Shown: positions 42,999 through 51,244 of the stretch, one piece after another
How the letters are laid out: every line of letters begins with the position of its first letter
How positions within the stretch are numbered: position 1 is the stretch's first letter
Assembly: GCA_963833655.1 (NCBI GenBank)
Contig: CAWHYL010000005.1
Span: forward strand, 620,001 to 684,000
DNA length: 64,000 nucleotides
Reading direction: 5' to 3'
From: 3-1-20CM-4-69-9 sp963833655
GTDB lineage: Bacteria; Actinomycetota; Thermoleophilia; Gaiellales; Gaiellaceae
Notes under the pieces: model-generated
Told to the model about the DNA's origin: nothing
What the model saw: the letters and a program-made list of their open reading frames with translations, nothing else
Database searches by the model: none
Position numbers and translations under genes: made by a program

Positions 42999-43433
42999 AT
43001 GGCCAACATCAATCGCGTCGTGCTCGTGGGGAACCTGACGAAGGACCCCGAGCTGCGGCATACCCCGAGCGGCACCGCCGTCTGCAAGCTGCGTCTCGCG
43101 GTCAACACCCGCCAGAAGGACTCCAGCGGCAACTGGGGCGACAAGCCGAACTACTTCGACGTCACCGTCTGGGGCAACCAGGGCGAAAGTTGCGCGCAGT
43201 ACCTCTCGAAGGGCCGCCCGGTCGGCGTCGACGGCCGGCTCGACTGGCGTGAGTGGGAAGCGCAGGACGGCACGAAGCGCCAGGCGGTCGAGATCATCGC
43301 CGACAGCGTCCAGTTCCTCGGCGGGCGCGGTGAAGGCGGCGACGGCGGCGGCGGCGAGCGCCAGTTCGTCCCCGCGGCGGCGAGTGCCGGCAACGAGGAC
43401 TTCGGCTCCACCGACGACGACATTCCCTTCTGA
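42999..43433 (+). CDS. ssb: Single-stranded DNA-binding protein
   Basis: 144 residues. N-terminal OB-fold (INRVVLVGNLTKDPELRHTP, YFDVTVWGNQGESCAQYLSK), Gly-rich linker and the acidic tip DDDIPF that binds replication and repair partners. Placed 5 bases after rpsF; its stop overlaps the rpsR ATG by one base. Confidence 0.97.
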   Translation: MANINRVVLVGNLTKDPELRHTPSGTAVCKLRLAVNTRQKDSSGNWGDKPNYFDVTVWGNQGESCAQYLSKGRPVGVDGRLDWREWEAQDGTKRQAVEIIADSVQFLGGRGEGGDGGGGERQFVPAAASAGNEDFGSTDDDIPF

Positions 43434-43717
43434 TGCCGCCGCGCGGCTCAGACCGAGACCGAGACCGCCAGCCCGGGCGCAAGCGCCCGGGTGCGGCCGG
43501 CCCGATTCGCAAGCGCGGCTGCTACTTCTGCAAGGAGAAGGTCGAGGAGATCGACTACAAGAATGCCAACCAGCTCCGGCGCTACATCTCCGAGAAGGGC
43601 AAGATCCGCTCTCGCCGCATCACGGGCGCGTGCCGCCGTCACCAGCGGCAGGTCGCGGTCGCGATCAAGCGAGCGCGCGAGATGGCGCTGCTGCCGTACG
43701 TCTCGGACAGTCGGTAG
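43433..43717 (+). CDS. rpsR: 30S ribosomal protein S18
   Basis: 94 residues with the S18 core: RKRGCYFCKEKVEEIDYKNA, LRRYISEKGKIRSRRITGAC and RHQRQVAVAIKRAREMALLP. The CxxC and the later Cys suggest a zinc-binding form. A 20-residue Arg/Pro-rich extension precedes the core. Its last base directly adjoins the rplI ATG. Confidence 0.97.
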   Translation: MPPRGSDRDRDRQPGRKRPGAAGPIRKRGCYFCKEKVEEIDYKNANQLRRYISEKGKIRSRRITGACRRHQRQVAVAIKRAREMALLPYVSDSR

Positions 43718-44398
43718 ATGGAAGTCATCCTCCGTCAGGACATCGACAAGGTCGGGCTTCGCGGCGAGGTCGTGAACGTCGCGCGCGGCTACGCGCGCAA
43801 CTTCCTGTTCCCGCGCGGGCTCGCCGACGAGGCGACGCCGGCGCGCGTGGCCGAGGTGCGCAAGGTCGAGGACCGGCGCGCGCAGCAGGAGGCAAAGACG
43901 TTCGAGGAGGCGCAGACGCTCGCCGACAAGCTCGCGAAGATCGAGTTGCGGTTCGACGTGAAGGCCGGCCCCACCGGCTCGTTGTTCGGCTCGGTGACGG
44001 CGACCGACATCACCGACGTGCTCTGGTCGAAGCACAAGATCCGAGTCGACCGTCGCAAGATCGGCACCGACACGATCAAGCGCATCGGCCGCTACCAGGT
44101 GCCGATCGACCTGTTCCAGGACGTGACGGCCGAGCTGCGGACGCTGGTGGTGCCCGAGGGCGGCGAGCTGCCGCCGGAGGAGGAGCTCGAAGCGATGGCT
44201 GCCGTCGAGGCGGCGGAGCACGCGCCGCCCGAGGAAGAGCACGAGCTCGACCTCGACGAGCTCGACACGGCGGCGCTCGCGCACGACGCCACCGTCAGCG
44301 TCGACTCCGAGGGGGAGCCGTCGAGCGACGACGTCGCCGAGGAGCTGCCGGACGACGAGTTCGACCGCGCGGTCGACGCCGGCACCGAAGCCACCTAG
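43718..44398 (+). CDS. rplI: 50S ribosomal protein L9 with long acidic tail
   Basis: 226 residues. The N-terminal domain MEVILRQDIDKVGLRGEVVN with YARNFLFPRGLA and the central helix are standard, and the C-terminal domain ends near residue 148 (DVTAELRTLVVPEGGE). A further 75 residues are strongly acidic (PPEEEHELDLDELDTAALAH), making it about half again as long as usual L9. The tail is likely disordered. Confidence 0.95.
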   Translation: MEVILRQDIDKVGLRGEVVNVARGYARNFLFPRGLADEATPARVAEVRKVEDRRAQQEAKTFEEAQTLADKLAKIELRFDVKAGPTGSLFGSVTATDITDVLWSKHKIRVDRRKIGTDTIKRIGRYQVPIDLFQDVTAELRTLVVPEGGELPPEEELEAMAAVEAAEHAPPEEEHELDLDELDTAALAHDATVSVDSEGEPSSDDVAEELPDDEFDRAVDAGTEAT

Positions 44399-44423
44399 CC
44401 GGCCCGCAAACACCCTCACGGCA

Positions 44424-44441
44424 GCGCGCCGCAAGGCGCGC
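44424..44441 (+). terminator. Hairpin with GCAA tetraloop after rplI
   Basis: GCGCGCC (44424-44430) and GGCGCGC (44435-44441) pair around the loop GCAA, a GNRA-type tetraloop. It begins 26 bases after the rplI stop and has no T-tract. It may terminate or protect the ribosomal protein mRNA ahead of dnaB. Confidence 0.5.
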
Positions 44442-44448
44442 GCAGGCG

Positions 44449-44661
44449 GCATCCACAATCTTCGCGGCTCGACAAGCCGTGGTGTGCAGAACGTGGGGAC
44501 AACCTTGCACAGCTCTTTCCACCGGGGTGTGAATTGCGGACGAACTTCCCGCTCCGAGCGCACGAACGATCAACAGGCTCCGTCCGAAGCGTCTGGGAAC
44601 ATGTGTTCCTTTACCCTGCAAATCGGCGCTAAAAGACATGTGCGAAAGACCGCTATCCACA
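44449..44661. promoter_or_regulatory. Cluster of DnaA-box-like sites upstream of dnaB
   Basis: Three 9-mers are near the DnaA box consensus TT(A/G)TCCACA: GCATCCACA at 44449-44457 (7 of 9), TGGGGACAA at 44494-44502 (reverse complement TTGTCCCCA, 8 of 9) and CTATCCACA at 44653-44661 (8 of 9). They lie within the 301-base gap between rplI and dnaB, which is otherwise without genes and somewhat less GC-rich. They could link dnaB expression to DnaA. Confidence 0.4.
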
Positions 44662-44699
44662 ATGGAAAACCGACTCCGACGGTGCTTCACTCCGCCCAC

Positions 44700-46046
44700 G
44701 TGACACCTGTCGCCCAGCTCGCCGAAGCCGCTCCGATCGCGCCGCCCCAGAACCTCGAGGCCGAGGAATCCGTCCTCGGGGCGATGCTGCTCTCCCCGGG
44801 CGCGATCGGGGCGGTGAGCGAGGTCCTCGATGCCGGGGACTTCTACCGGGAGAGCCATGCGAAGATCTACCGGGCGGCGCTCGCGCTCTACGCCAAGGGC
44901 GAGCCCGTCGACGCAATCACGCTCGTCGACGAGCTCGAGGAACGCGGCGAGCTGGAAGACGTCGGCGGCCGCGTTCGTCTCCATGAGCTTGCCGCACTCG
45001 TGCCTGCGACCGCGAACGCGGCGCACTACGCACGCATCGTGCGCGAGATGGCGACGCTGCGCGGGCTGATCTCCGCGGGCCAGCAGATCGCGCAGCTCGG
45101 CTGGGAGCGGCCAGGCGAGACGCAGATGCTCGTCGACCGCGCCGAGCAGGTGGTCTTCGAGCTTTCGCAGAGCCGGGTGTCGACGGAGTTCAGCCACATC
45201 GAGGACCTCCTCAAGGAGAGCTTCGAGCGGATCACGGCGCTCTACGAGGCCGGCGCCGACGTCACCGGCGTTCCATCCGGCTTCCGGGACCTCGACCGGC
45301 TGACCTCCGGCTTCCAGCCCGGCAACCTGATCATCGTGGCCGCGCGTCCGAGCATGGGCAAGTCGGCGCTCGGCCTCTGCGTCGCCGCGAACCTCGCCCT
45401 GCGAGCGGAGACTCCGGTGGCGATGTTCACGCTCGAGATGTCGAAGGCCGAGGTGACGCAGCGGCTGTTGTGCAGCGAGGCGAAGGTCGAGTCGCAGCGG
45501 CTGCGTACCGGCAAGCTCGCGCAGGACGACTGGCCCCGACTCGTCGCAGCGGGCGACAAGCTGATGAAGGCGCCGATCTACGTCGACGACACCGGCTCGA
45601 TCACGATGATGGAGATCCGCTCGAAGGCGCGACGGTTGAAGACGCGCGAGCCGAGCCTCGGCCTGATCATCGTCGACTACCTGCAGCTCATGACCTCCGG
45701 CACGACCGCGGAGAACCGCGTGCAGGAGGTGTCGCAGATCTCCCGCTCGCTCAAGGTGCTCGCGCGCGATCTCGACGTGCCCATCCTCGCGATGTCGCAG
45801 CTGTCACGCGCCGTCGAGCAGCGGCACGACAAGCGCCCGATCCTGTCCGACCTGCGCGAGTCCGGCTCGATCGAGCAGGACGCGGATCTCGTCATGTTCG
45901 TGTACCGCGACGAGTACTACAACGAGGAGACCGACCAGCAAGGGCTCGCAGAGATCATCCTCGCGAAGCACCGCAACGGGCCGACCGGCACCGAGCGGCT
46001 CTCGTTCCTCAAGCGCTACGCGAAGTTCGCGGATCTGGCGGCCTGA
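44700..46046 (+). CDS. dnaB: Replicative DNA helicase DnaB
   Basis: 448 residues from GTG 44700 (an upstream GTG at 44682 is possible; the longer frame has no DnaB similarity). N-terminal domain PPQNLEAEESVLGAMLLSPG, linker, and RecA-like domain with Walker A ARPSMGKSAL near 214-223, FTLEMSKAEVTQRLL, Walker B GLIIVDYLQLMTSG and arginine-finger region LSDLRESGSIEQDADLVMFV. No intein. Last of the replication-ribosome cluster; the next gene overlaps its stop by one base. Confidence 0.97.
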   Translation: MTPVAQLAEAAPIAPPQNLEAEESVLGAMLLSPGAIGAVSEVLDAGDFYRESHAKIYRAALALYAKGEPVDAITLVDELEERGELEDVGGRVRLHELAALVPATANAAHYARIVREMATLRGLISAGQQIAQLGWERPGETQMLVDRAEQVVFELSQSRVSTEFSHIEDLLKESFERITALYEAGADVTGVPSGFRDLDRLTSGFQPGNLIIVAARPSMGKSALGLCVAANLALRAETPVAMFTLEMSKAEVTQRLLCSEAKVESQRLRTGKLAQDDWPRLVAAGDKLMKAPIYVDDTGSITMMEIRSKARRLKTREPSLGLIIVDYLQLMTSGTTAENRVQEVSQISRSLKVLARDLDVPILAMSQLSRAVEQRHDKRPILSDLRESGSIEQDADLVMFVYRDEYYNEETDQQGLAEIILAKHRNGPTGTERLSFLKRYAKFADLAA

Positions 46047-46246
46047 TGGCGAGCTGGGCGCTCGCCAGCGAGCAGGTCGTGTGGATCTCGCCGCGCGCGA
46101 CCGGCTTCACGATCGTGTGCGAGCGCTGCACTGCGCTCGGCGAGGCGTTTCCGTCCGTGCAGGCAACGCTCTCGCTCGAGCACGTCCGCGGCACGATCGA
46201 GTGCCGGCGCGGACACCAGATCCGCATCGAGCGCGACGGGCGCTAG
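46046..46246 (+). CDS. Small zinc-ribbon-like protein after dnaB
   Basis: 66 residues, starting at the ATG that overlaps the dnaB stop (TGATG), so translation is probably coupled. Cysteines occur in FTIVCERCTALGEAF and GTIECRRGHQIRIERDGR, giving CxxC and CxxGH, a possible zinc site. No known family. Its TAG shares CTAG with the stop of the convergent antiporter. Confidence 0.65.
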   Translation: MASWALASEQVVWISPRATGFTIVCERCTALGEAFPSVQATLSLEHVRGTIECRRGHQIRIERDGR

Positions 46247-47427
46247 ATCGACATCGGAATCCGCAGGCGCTTGGCAGCGAAGGGAATCGTCGCGCCCTGG
46301 ACGATGACCGAGAAGGCGACGACGACGAACACGATGCCGTAGATCCGGTCGGCGTCGTCGACCGGCGCGAGCACGGCAAGCGACGCGAGCAGGATCGGAA
46401 CGGCGCCCTTGAGGCCGCTCCACATGATGAACACCCGCTCCCGGCTCGTCAGCCGGGCGGGCAACAGCAAGGGGCCGACCGCGAGCGGCCGCGCGACGAC
46501 CGCGAGCACCACCGCGAGCACGAGCCCGTCGAGCCAGCGGTGGTTCTGCCCGAGCGCGGTGAGGTGGATCGTGAGACCGAGCGCGATGAACACGACGATC
46601 TCGGCAAGGCTCGCGAGTGACGTGTGGAACCGCTCGATCCCGCGCTTCGCCGGGATGTCGGCGTCTCCGATCAGGATTCCGGCGATGTAGACGGCGAGGA
46701 AGCCGGATCCGTGTGCGACGGTCGCGACGCCGTAGACCACACCGGCGAACGCGAGCGTGCGGAGCGGGTAGAGCGCTGCGTTGGGCAGCACGATCCTGCG
46801 GATCAGTTGGATCAGCACGTACGCCCCGAGCACGCCGACGGCGATGCCGACGCTCAACTGCAGAAAGAAGTCGCCGATCGCGTGCGCGACCGACGTCGAG
46901 TTCTCCTGGGCCAGGCTGATCGCGGCGAGCATCAGCGCGATGCCCACGGGATCGTTCGCGCCCGACTCCCCCTCGAGGATCGTCCCCGTGCGGCCCGCAA
47001 TCTCACTGCGGCCGAACACCGAGAACATCACCGCGGGATCGGTCGGCGCCAGGGCGGCGCCGAGGAGCCCCGCCGTCTGCCACTTGAGATCGAGCAGGTA
47101 GTGGGCCGCGAGCGTCATCAGCCCGGCGGTCGCGAACGTGCCGAGCAGCCCGAGCGTCACGATCGGAACGGCGGATTCGCGAAAGCGCGTCCAGCCGACG
47201 CGCATCCCGCCGTCGAAGAGGATCACGATCAGCGCGAGCACCGCCAGCCGCTCGACGTCGCGGATCGAGAGCGCGTTCCCGAGGCTCGGCCAGATGTCCG
47301 ACGCGATCGCCGCGGCGAGCAGGAAGAGCCCGGCGGCCGGAATGCGAAGCCGCTCGCTGACGCTGTTCGCCAGGACGGCAACGGCGAACGCGCCGGAGAC
47401 GATCAGCACGATCGCGCCGAAGTGCAA
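46243..47427 (-). CDS. Cation/proton antiporter, CPA1 (NhaP-like) family
   Basis: 394 residues with 12 or 13 membrane segments. The ND motif of CPA1 exchangers is in GESGANDPVGIALMLAAISL; other markers are LIVILFDGGMRVGWTRF, APTDPAVMFSVFGRSEI and WSGLKGAVPILLA. It exchanges Na+ or K+ for protons. It has no cytoplasmic TrkA-type domain. Divergent from purA, with the purA leader frame in between. Confidence 0.9.
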   Translation of the reverse strand: MHFGAIVLIVSGAFAVAVLANSVSERLRIPAAGLFLLAAAIASDIWPSLGNALSIRDVERLAVLALIVILFDGGMRVGWTRFRESAVPIVTLGLLGTFATAGLMTLAAHYLLDLKWQTAGLLGAALAPTDPAVMFSVFGRSEIAGRTGTILEGESGANDPVGIALMLAAISLAQENSTSVAHAIGDFFLQLSVGIAVGVLGAYVLIQLIRRIVLPNAALYPLRTLAFAGVVYGVATVAHGSGFLAVYIAGILIGDADIPAKRGIERFHTSLASLAEIVVFIALGLTIHLTALGQNHRWLDGLVLAVVLAVVARPLAVGPLLLPARLTSRERVFIMWSGLKGAVPILLASLAVLAPVDDADRIYGIVFVVVAFSVIVQGATIPFAAKRLRIPMSI

Positions 47428-47480
47428 GACCTCGTGGATGCGTCGGAGCGTATCCAGCGCGTCTGGCAGACTCCGTCGAC

Positions 47481-47552
47481 GTGCCCGCGACAGTGATCGT
47501 TGGGTTCATCCCCCGCTGCACGCCTGCTCGTCTCGGCGTGCCGGAGAACTGA
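47481..47552 (+). CDS. 23-codon leader frame that repeats the purA start
   Basis: GTG 47481 opens a frame reading MPATVIVGFIPRCTPARLGV then PEN and stops at TGA 47550-47552, two bases before the purA GTG. Its first eight codons match the first eight of purA at 19 of 24 bases, and all five differences are third-position changes that keep the amino acid. It is in a different frame from purA. It has no clear Shine-Dalgarno. It may be a regulatory upstream frame coupled to purA, or a partial duplication. Confidence 0.5.
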   Translation: MPATVIVGFIPRCTPARLGVPEN

Positions 47553-47554
47553 TC

Positions 47555-48814
47555 GTGCCTGCGACGGTCATCGTCGGCGCACAGTGGGGAGACGAAGGCA
47601 AGGGCAAGATCGTCGACCTGCTCGCACTCGACTCCGACGTCGTCTGCCGCTACCAGGGCGGCCCGAACGCGGGCCACACGATCGTCGTCGGCGACGAGAC
47701 GTTCAAGATCCGGCAGATCCCGAGCGGCGTGATCCGCGGCAAGACGTGCGTGATCGGCGCCGGCTGCGTCCTCGATCCCGAGGTCTTCCTCGGTGAGGTC
47801 GACGAACTCGAGTCGCGCGGGTACTCGACCGCCGACGTGCACGTGTCCGGCGAGACGCATCTGATCATGCCGTGGCACGTCTCGCTCGATCAGGCGTCGG
47901 AGCGGCGACTCGGGAAGCTCCAGATCGGGACGACGCGCCGGGGGATCGGTCCGTGCTACGCGGACAAGGCGGCGCGGATCGGCATCCGTGTCCAGGACGT
48001 GCTCGACCCGAAGATTCTGCGCCAGAAGATCGAGGTGGCGCTCGCGGAGAAGAACGTCTGGCTCGAGCGTGTGTACGGTGCGGAGCCGCTCGAGCTCGAG
48101 GAGTTGGCCGAGCGGTACGAGGCGTACGCGCAACGGCTGAGACCGTTCGTCGCGGACACGTCGCTGCTCGTCGACCGCGCGCTCCGAGAGGGACACGCGG
48201 TGCTGCTCGAAGGCGGTCAGGGCACGCTGCTCGACCTCGATCACGGGACGTATCCATTCGTCACGTCGTCCAGCACGATCGCGGCGAACGCGGCCACCGG
48301 CGTCGGCATCGGCCCGAACCGGATCGACCGTGTCGTCGGCGTGGCGAAGGCGTACGTGACGCGCGTCGGCGAGGGGCCGTTCCCGACCGAGATCGAGGGC
48401 GGGGACCAGCAGCGCGTGCAGGAGCTCGGCGGCGAGTTCGGGACGGTCACCGGGCGGACGCGACGCTGCGGCTGGCTCGACCTCGTTGCGCTGCGCTACG
48501 CGGTGCGGCTGAACGGGATCACGTCGCTCGCGCTGACGAAGCTCGACGTCCTCTCCTCGTTCGCCGAGGTCCCGGTCTGCGTCGCGTACCGCCTCCGCGA
48601 CGGCAGCGAGACGGCCGAGTTCCCGGCGCACCAGAGCGACTTCCACCACTGCAGGCCGGTCTACGAGACGCTCGCCGGCTGGGAGGAGCCGCTCGGCGAC
48701 GGCCTCCCCCACGCCGCCCGCGCGTACGTCGACTTCGTCGAGCGGGCACTCGGCGTTGAGATCTCGCTCGTCGGCACGGGCGCCGAGCGCGAGCGCGTCG
48801 TCGCGTTGCGCTAG
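47555..48814 (+). CDS. purA: Adenylosuccinate synthetase
   Basis: 419 residues from GTG 47555, with GGAGA 9 bases before it. The GTP-binding P-loop-like GDEGKGK lies at residues 12-18 (WGDEGKGKIVDLLA), and IMPWHVSLDQ, QGTLLDLDHGTYPFVTSSST and GIGPNRIDRVVGVAKAY are family blocks. It converts IMP and aspartate to adenylosuccinate; PurB, encoded downstream, completes AMP synthesis. Its stop shares CTAG with the convergent GNAT gene. Confidence 0.96.
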   Translation: MPATVIVGAQWGDEGKGKIVDLLALDSDVVCRYQGGPNAGHTIVVGDETFKIRQIPSGVIRGKTCVIGAGCVLDPEVFLGEVDELESRGYSTADVHVSGETHLIMPWHVSLDQASERRLGKLQIGTTRRGIGPCYADKAARIGIRVQDVLDPKILRQKIEVALAEKNVWLERVYGAEPLELEELAERYEAYAQRLRPFVADTSLLVDRALREGHAVLLEGGQGTLLDLDHGTYPFVTSSSTIAANAATGVGIGPNRIDRVVGVAKAYVTRVGEGPFPTEIEGGDQQRVQELGGEFGTVTGRTRRCGWLDLVALRYAVRLNGITSLALTKLDVLSSFAEVPVCVAYRLRDGSETAEFPAHQSDFHHCRPVYETLAGWEEPLGDGLPHAARAYVDFVERALGVEISLVGTGAERERVVALR

Positions 48815-49248
48815 GGCAGCCGGAGCTCGTAGAGCAGCCGGCACTGCCCCTGCCGCGGGGCATCGCCGGCGACGCGCACGAAGCCGTGCGCCTCGTAGAG
48901 CCGCTGGGCAGCGACCATCCGTTCGCTCGTGTCGAGGCGGATGACGCGCATGCCGTGCGAGCGCGCCCAGTCGAGCGCGACGCCGAGGAGCTCCCTGCCG
49001 AGCCCGCGGCCGCGTTGGTCCGGGCGAAGGTACATCCGCTTCAGCTGGACCGCCCCGCCGCCGAGGTCTCGCAGGGCGACGGATCCGACGACCTCACCGC
49101 CGTCGACGACGACCCAGATCGCCGCGTACGTGTGCTGCGGGTCGTCGAGGTCCGCGTCGAGCTCGGGATCCGGCTCGAAGTCGAACTCGCGGAGCGTGTC
49201 CGCGACGAGCGAGCGAAGGCCGTCTGCGTACGCCGCCTCGAACGGCAC
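48811..49248 (-). CDS. GNAT-family N-acetyltransferase
   Basis: 145 residues from GTG 49248. The acetyl-CoA loop is LRPDQRGRGLGRELLGVALD; before it YAAIWVVVDGGEVVGSVALR and after it LDTSERMVAAQRLYEAHGFV are the usual GNAT strands. Target unknown. It starts 5 bases after the stop of the small gene upstream, so the two form a minus-strand pair inside the purine region. Confidence 0.85.
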   Translation of the reverse strand: MPFEAAYADGLRSLVADTLREFDFEPDPELDADLDDPQHTYAAIWVVVDGGEVVGSVALRDLGGGAVQLKRMYLRPDQRGRGLGRELLGVALDWARSHGMRVIRLDTSERMVAAQRLYEAHGFVRVAGDAPRQGQCRLLYELRLP

Positions 49249-49253
49249 GATCG

Positions 49254-49580
49254 TTACGGCGCCGCGTCCTCCTCGAGGACGAACTCGTACACGGAGCGGT
49301 AGCTGTTCACGGCCGCCGCGACGTCGCCGGGCGACACCGCGCCGGGATCCGCGGCGAGGAGCTGCGTGATCTCGCGGGCGGAGAAGAAGTCGTCGACGAC
49401 CTCGCGGCCTTCTCCCTCCCGCGCCACCGGATCGTCGATCGCGAAGCCCCGCTCCTGCAGCATCTGCGCCACGAGAGCGTCGAGCTCGGGCAGGACGTCG
49501 CGCGGCGAGTCCTCGAGGTCCTCCTCGAGCGACGCCCAACGGCTCTCCCACTCGTGGCGATCGAGTCCGGGCTCCAGCAT
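49254..49580 (-). CDS. Acidic protein of unknown function
   Basis: 108 residues from ATG 49580: DRHEWESRWASLEEDLEDSP, then LPELDALVAQMLQERGFAID and FFSAREITQLLAADPGAVSP, ending with VNSYRSVYEFVLEEDAA. It looks all-helical and acidic. No family recognised. It is divergent from purD (45 bases apart) and lies directly upstream of the GNAT gene, which may act with it. Confidence 0.65.
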   Translation of the reverse strand: MLEPGLDRHEWESRWASLEEDLEDSPRDVLPELDALVAQMLQERGFAIDDPVAREGEGREVVDDFFSAREITQLLAADPGAVSPGDVAAAVNSYRSVYEFVLEEDAAP

Positions 49581-49625
49581 CGCGTCGTAGCTTAGTCGTG
49601 CGACGCCGCCTCTAAACTCGCCCGC

Positions 49626-50828
49626 GTGAAGGTGCTGCTGGTCGGGTCCGGCGGACGCGAGCACGCGCTCGCCTGGAAGCTCGCCCAGGCTGCGAGCCTC
49701 GAGGAGCTGCACGCCGCACCGGGAAATCCGGGCATCGCGACGCTCGGCCGCTGCCATCCAATCCGTGCCGAGGACGGTGAAGGGCTCCTCGGCCTCGCCG
49801 GGGCGCTCGAGGCCGACCTCGTCGTCGTCGGCCCCGAGGCGCCGCTCGTCGCCGGCGTCGCCGACGAGCTCCGGCACCTGGGCATCGCCGTCTTCGGGCC
49901 GAGCGCGGACGCCGCCCGGATCGAGGGCTCCAAGTCGTTTGCGAAGGACGTGATGAAAGCGACCGGGGTGCCGACGGCAGAGACGCTCGACGTCGCGCGC
50001 GCGCCGTGCGTGATCAAGGCCGACGGCCTCGCCGCGGGCAAGGGCGTCTTCGTGTGCCGGAGCGAGGACGACCTCCACGCGGCATTGGCGGCAGCGGCAG
50101 CGTTCGGCGATTCGATCGTCGTCGAGGAGCTGCTCGAGGGCGAGGAGGTCTCGGTCTTCGCTCTGTGCGACGGCGCCCGGGCGCTTCCACTCCCGGCAGT
50201 GCAGGACTTCAAGCGCATCGGCGACGGCGATGAGGGGCCGAATACCGGGGGGATGGGGTCGTATTCGCCGGTCGCCGGCGAGGTCGAGGCGCTCGTCGAG
50301 ACGATTCACCAGCCGGTGCTCGCCGAGCTCGCAGCCCGCGGAACGCCGTTCGTGGGCGTGCTGTTCGCAGGCGTGATGCTCACCGACGACGGCCCGCGCG
50401 TCCTCGAGTTCAACTGCCGCTTCGGGGACCCGGAGACGCAGTCGCTGCTGCCGCGCGTCGAATCCGATCTCCTCGAGCTGCTCGCGGCCGCGGCGGGCGG
50501 CGACCTCGCCGGCGCCTCGATCGACGTCGCCGAGAACGCTGCCGTCACGGTCGTGATCGCGGCCGGCGACTACCCGGCTGCAGGCGACTCCGGCACGCCG
50601 ATCGGCGGCGTCGACGACGCCGAGGCCGCAGGGGGGCTCGTGTTCCATGCCGGGACGGCGCTGAAGGACGACCGGCTCGTGACCAACGGCGGGCGCATCC
50701 TGAACGTCACGGCCGTCGCCGAGACGGTCGCGGCGGCGCGTGACCGCGCCTACGAGGCGTGCGACTTGATTTCGTTCCCGGGGATGCGCTACCGCCGAGA
50801 CATCGCCGCCGCCGTCGCTCATGTCTGA
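49626..50828 (+). CDS. purD: Phosphoribosylamine-glycine ligase
   Basis: 400 residues from GTG. ATP-grasp enzyme with GSGGREHALAWKLAQAASLE at the start, VIKADGLAAGKGVFV in the B domain and DEGPNTGGMGSYSPVAGEVE; EFNCRFGDPETQSLLPRV marks the metal site. It makes GAR, step 2 of purine synthesis. First gene of purD-E-B-C-S-Q; it overlaps purE by 8 bases. Confidence 0.96.
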   Translation: MKVLLVGSGGREHALAWKLAQAASLEELHAAPGNPGIATLGRCHPIRAEDGEGLLGLAGALEADLVVVGPEAPLVAGVADELRHLGIAVFGPSADAARIEGSKSFAKDVMKATGVPTAETLDVARAPCVIKADGLAAGKGVFVCRSEDDLHAALAAAAAFGDSIVVEELLEGEEVSVFALCDGARALPLPAVQDFKRIGDGDEGPNTGGMGSYSPVAGEVEALVETIHQPVLAELAARGTPFVGVLFAGVMLTDDGPRVLEFNCRFGDPETQSLLPRVESDLLELLAAAAGGDLAGASIDVAENAAVTVVIAAGDYPAAGDSGTPIGGVDDAEAAGGLVFHAGTALKDDRLVTNGGRILNVTAVAETVAAARDRAYEACDLISFPGMRYRRDIAAAVAHV

Positions 50829-51234
50829 GCCGCTCGTCGGCATCGTCGTCGGCTCCGAGTCGGACCGCGAGCGGATGCAGCCCGCTCTCGACGAGCTCGA
50901 GGCGCGCGGCATCGCCCACGAGTTCGAGGTTCGCTCGGCACACCGCCAGCCGGACGCGGTCGCGGAGTACGGGCGCACCGCACGCGAGCGCGGCCTCCGG
51001 GTGCTGATCGCCGGCGCCGGCCTCGCCGCCGCGTTGCCGGGCGTGCTTGCGGCGCACACCGACCTGCCCGTCATCGGCGTCCCGCTCCGCTCGTCGAAGA
51101 GCGTCCTCGACGGCCTCGACGCCCTGCTCTCGATCGTGCAGATGCCGCCCGGCGTTCCGGTCGCCTGTGTCGGCGTCGACAACGCGAAGAACGCCGCCGT
51201 CCTCGCCGCCAGGATCATCGGGCCGCCTCTCTAG
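50821..51234 (+). CDS. purE: N5-carboxyaminoimidazole ribonucleotide mutase
   Basis: 137 residues, somewhat short for PurE. GIVVGSESDRERMQPALDEL forms the phosphate-binding loop; SAHRQPDAV, GAGLAAALPGVLAAHTDLPV and LLSIVQMPPGVPVACVGVDN are the other blocks. No purK partner is in the window. It overlaps the end of purD and is followed 10 bases later by purB. Confidence 0.93.
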   Translation: MSEPLVGIVVGSESDRERMQPALDELEARGIAHEFEVRSAHRQPDAVAEYGRTARERGLRVLIAGAGLAAALPGVLAAHTDLPVIGVPLRSSKSVLDGLDALLSIVQMPPGVPVACVGVDNAKNAAVLAARIIGPPL

Positions 51235-51244
51235 AATCGAGCCG

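Noticed and set aside
49254..51218. Long minus-strand frame opposite purD and purE
   Set aside because: It has no domain features, and only its last 109 codons (49254-49580) lie outside purD with sensible composition; that part is annotated separately.
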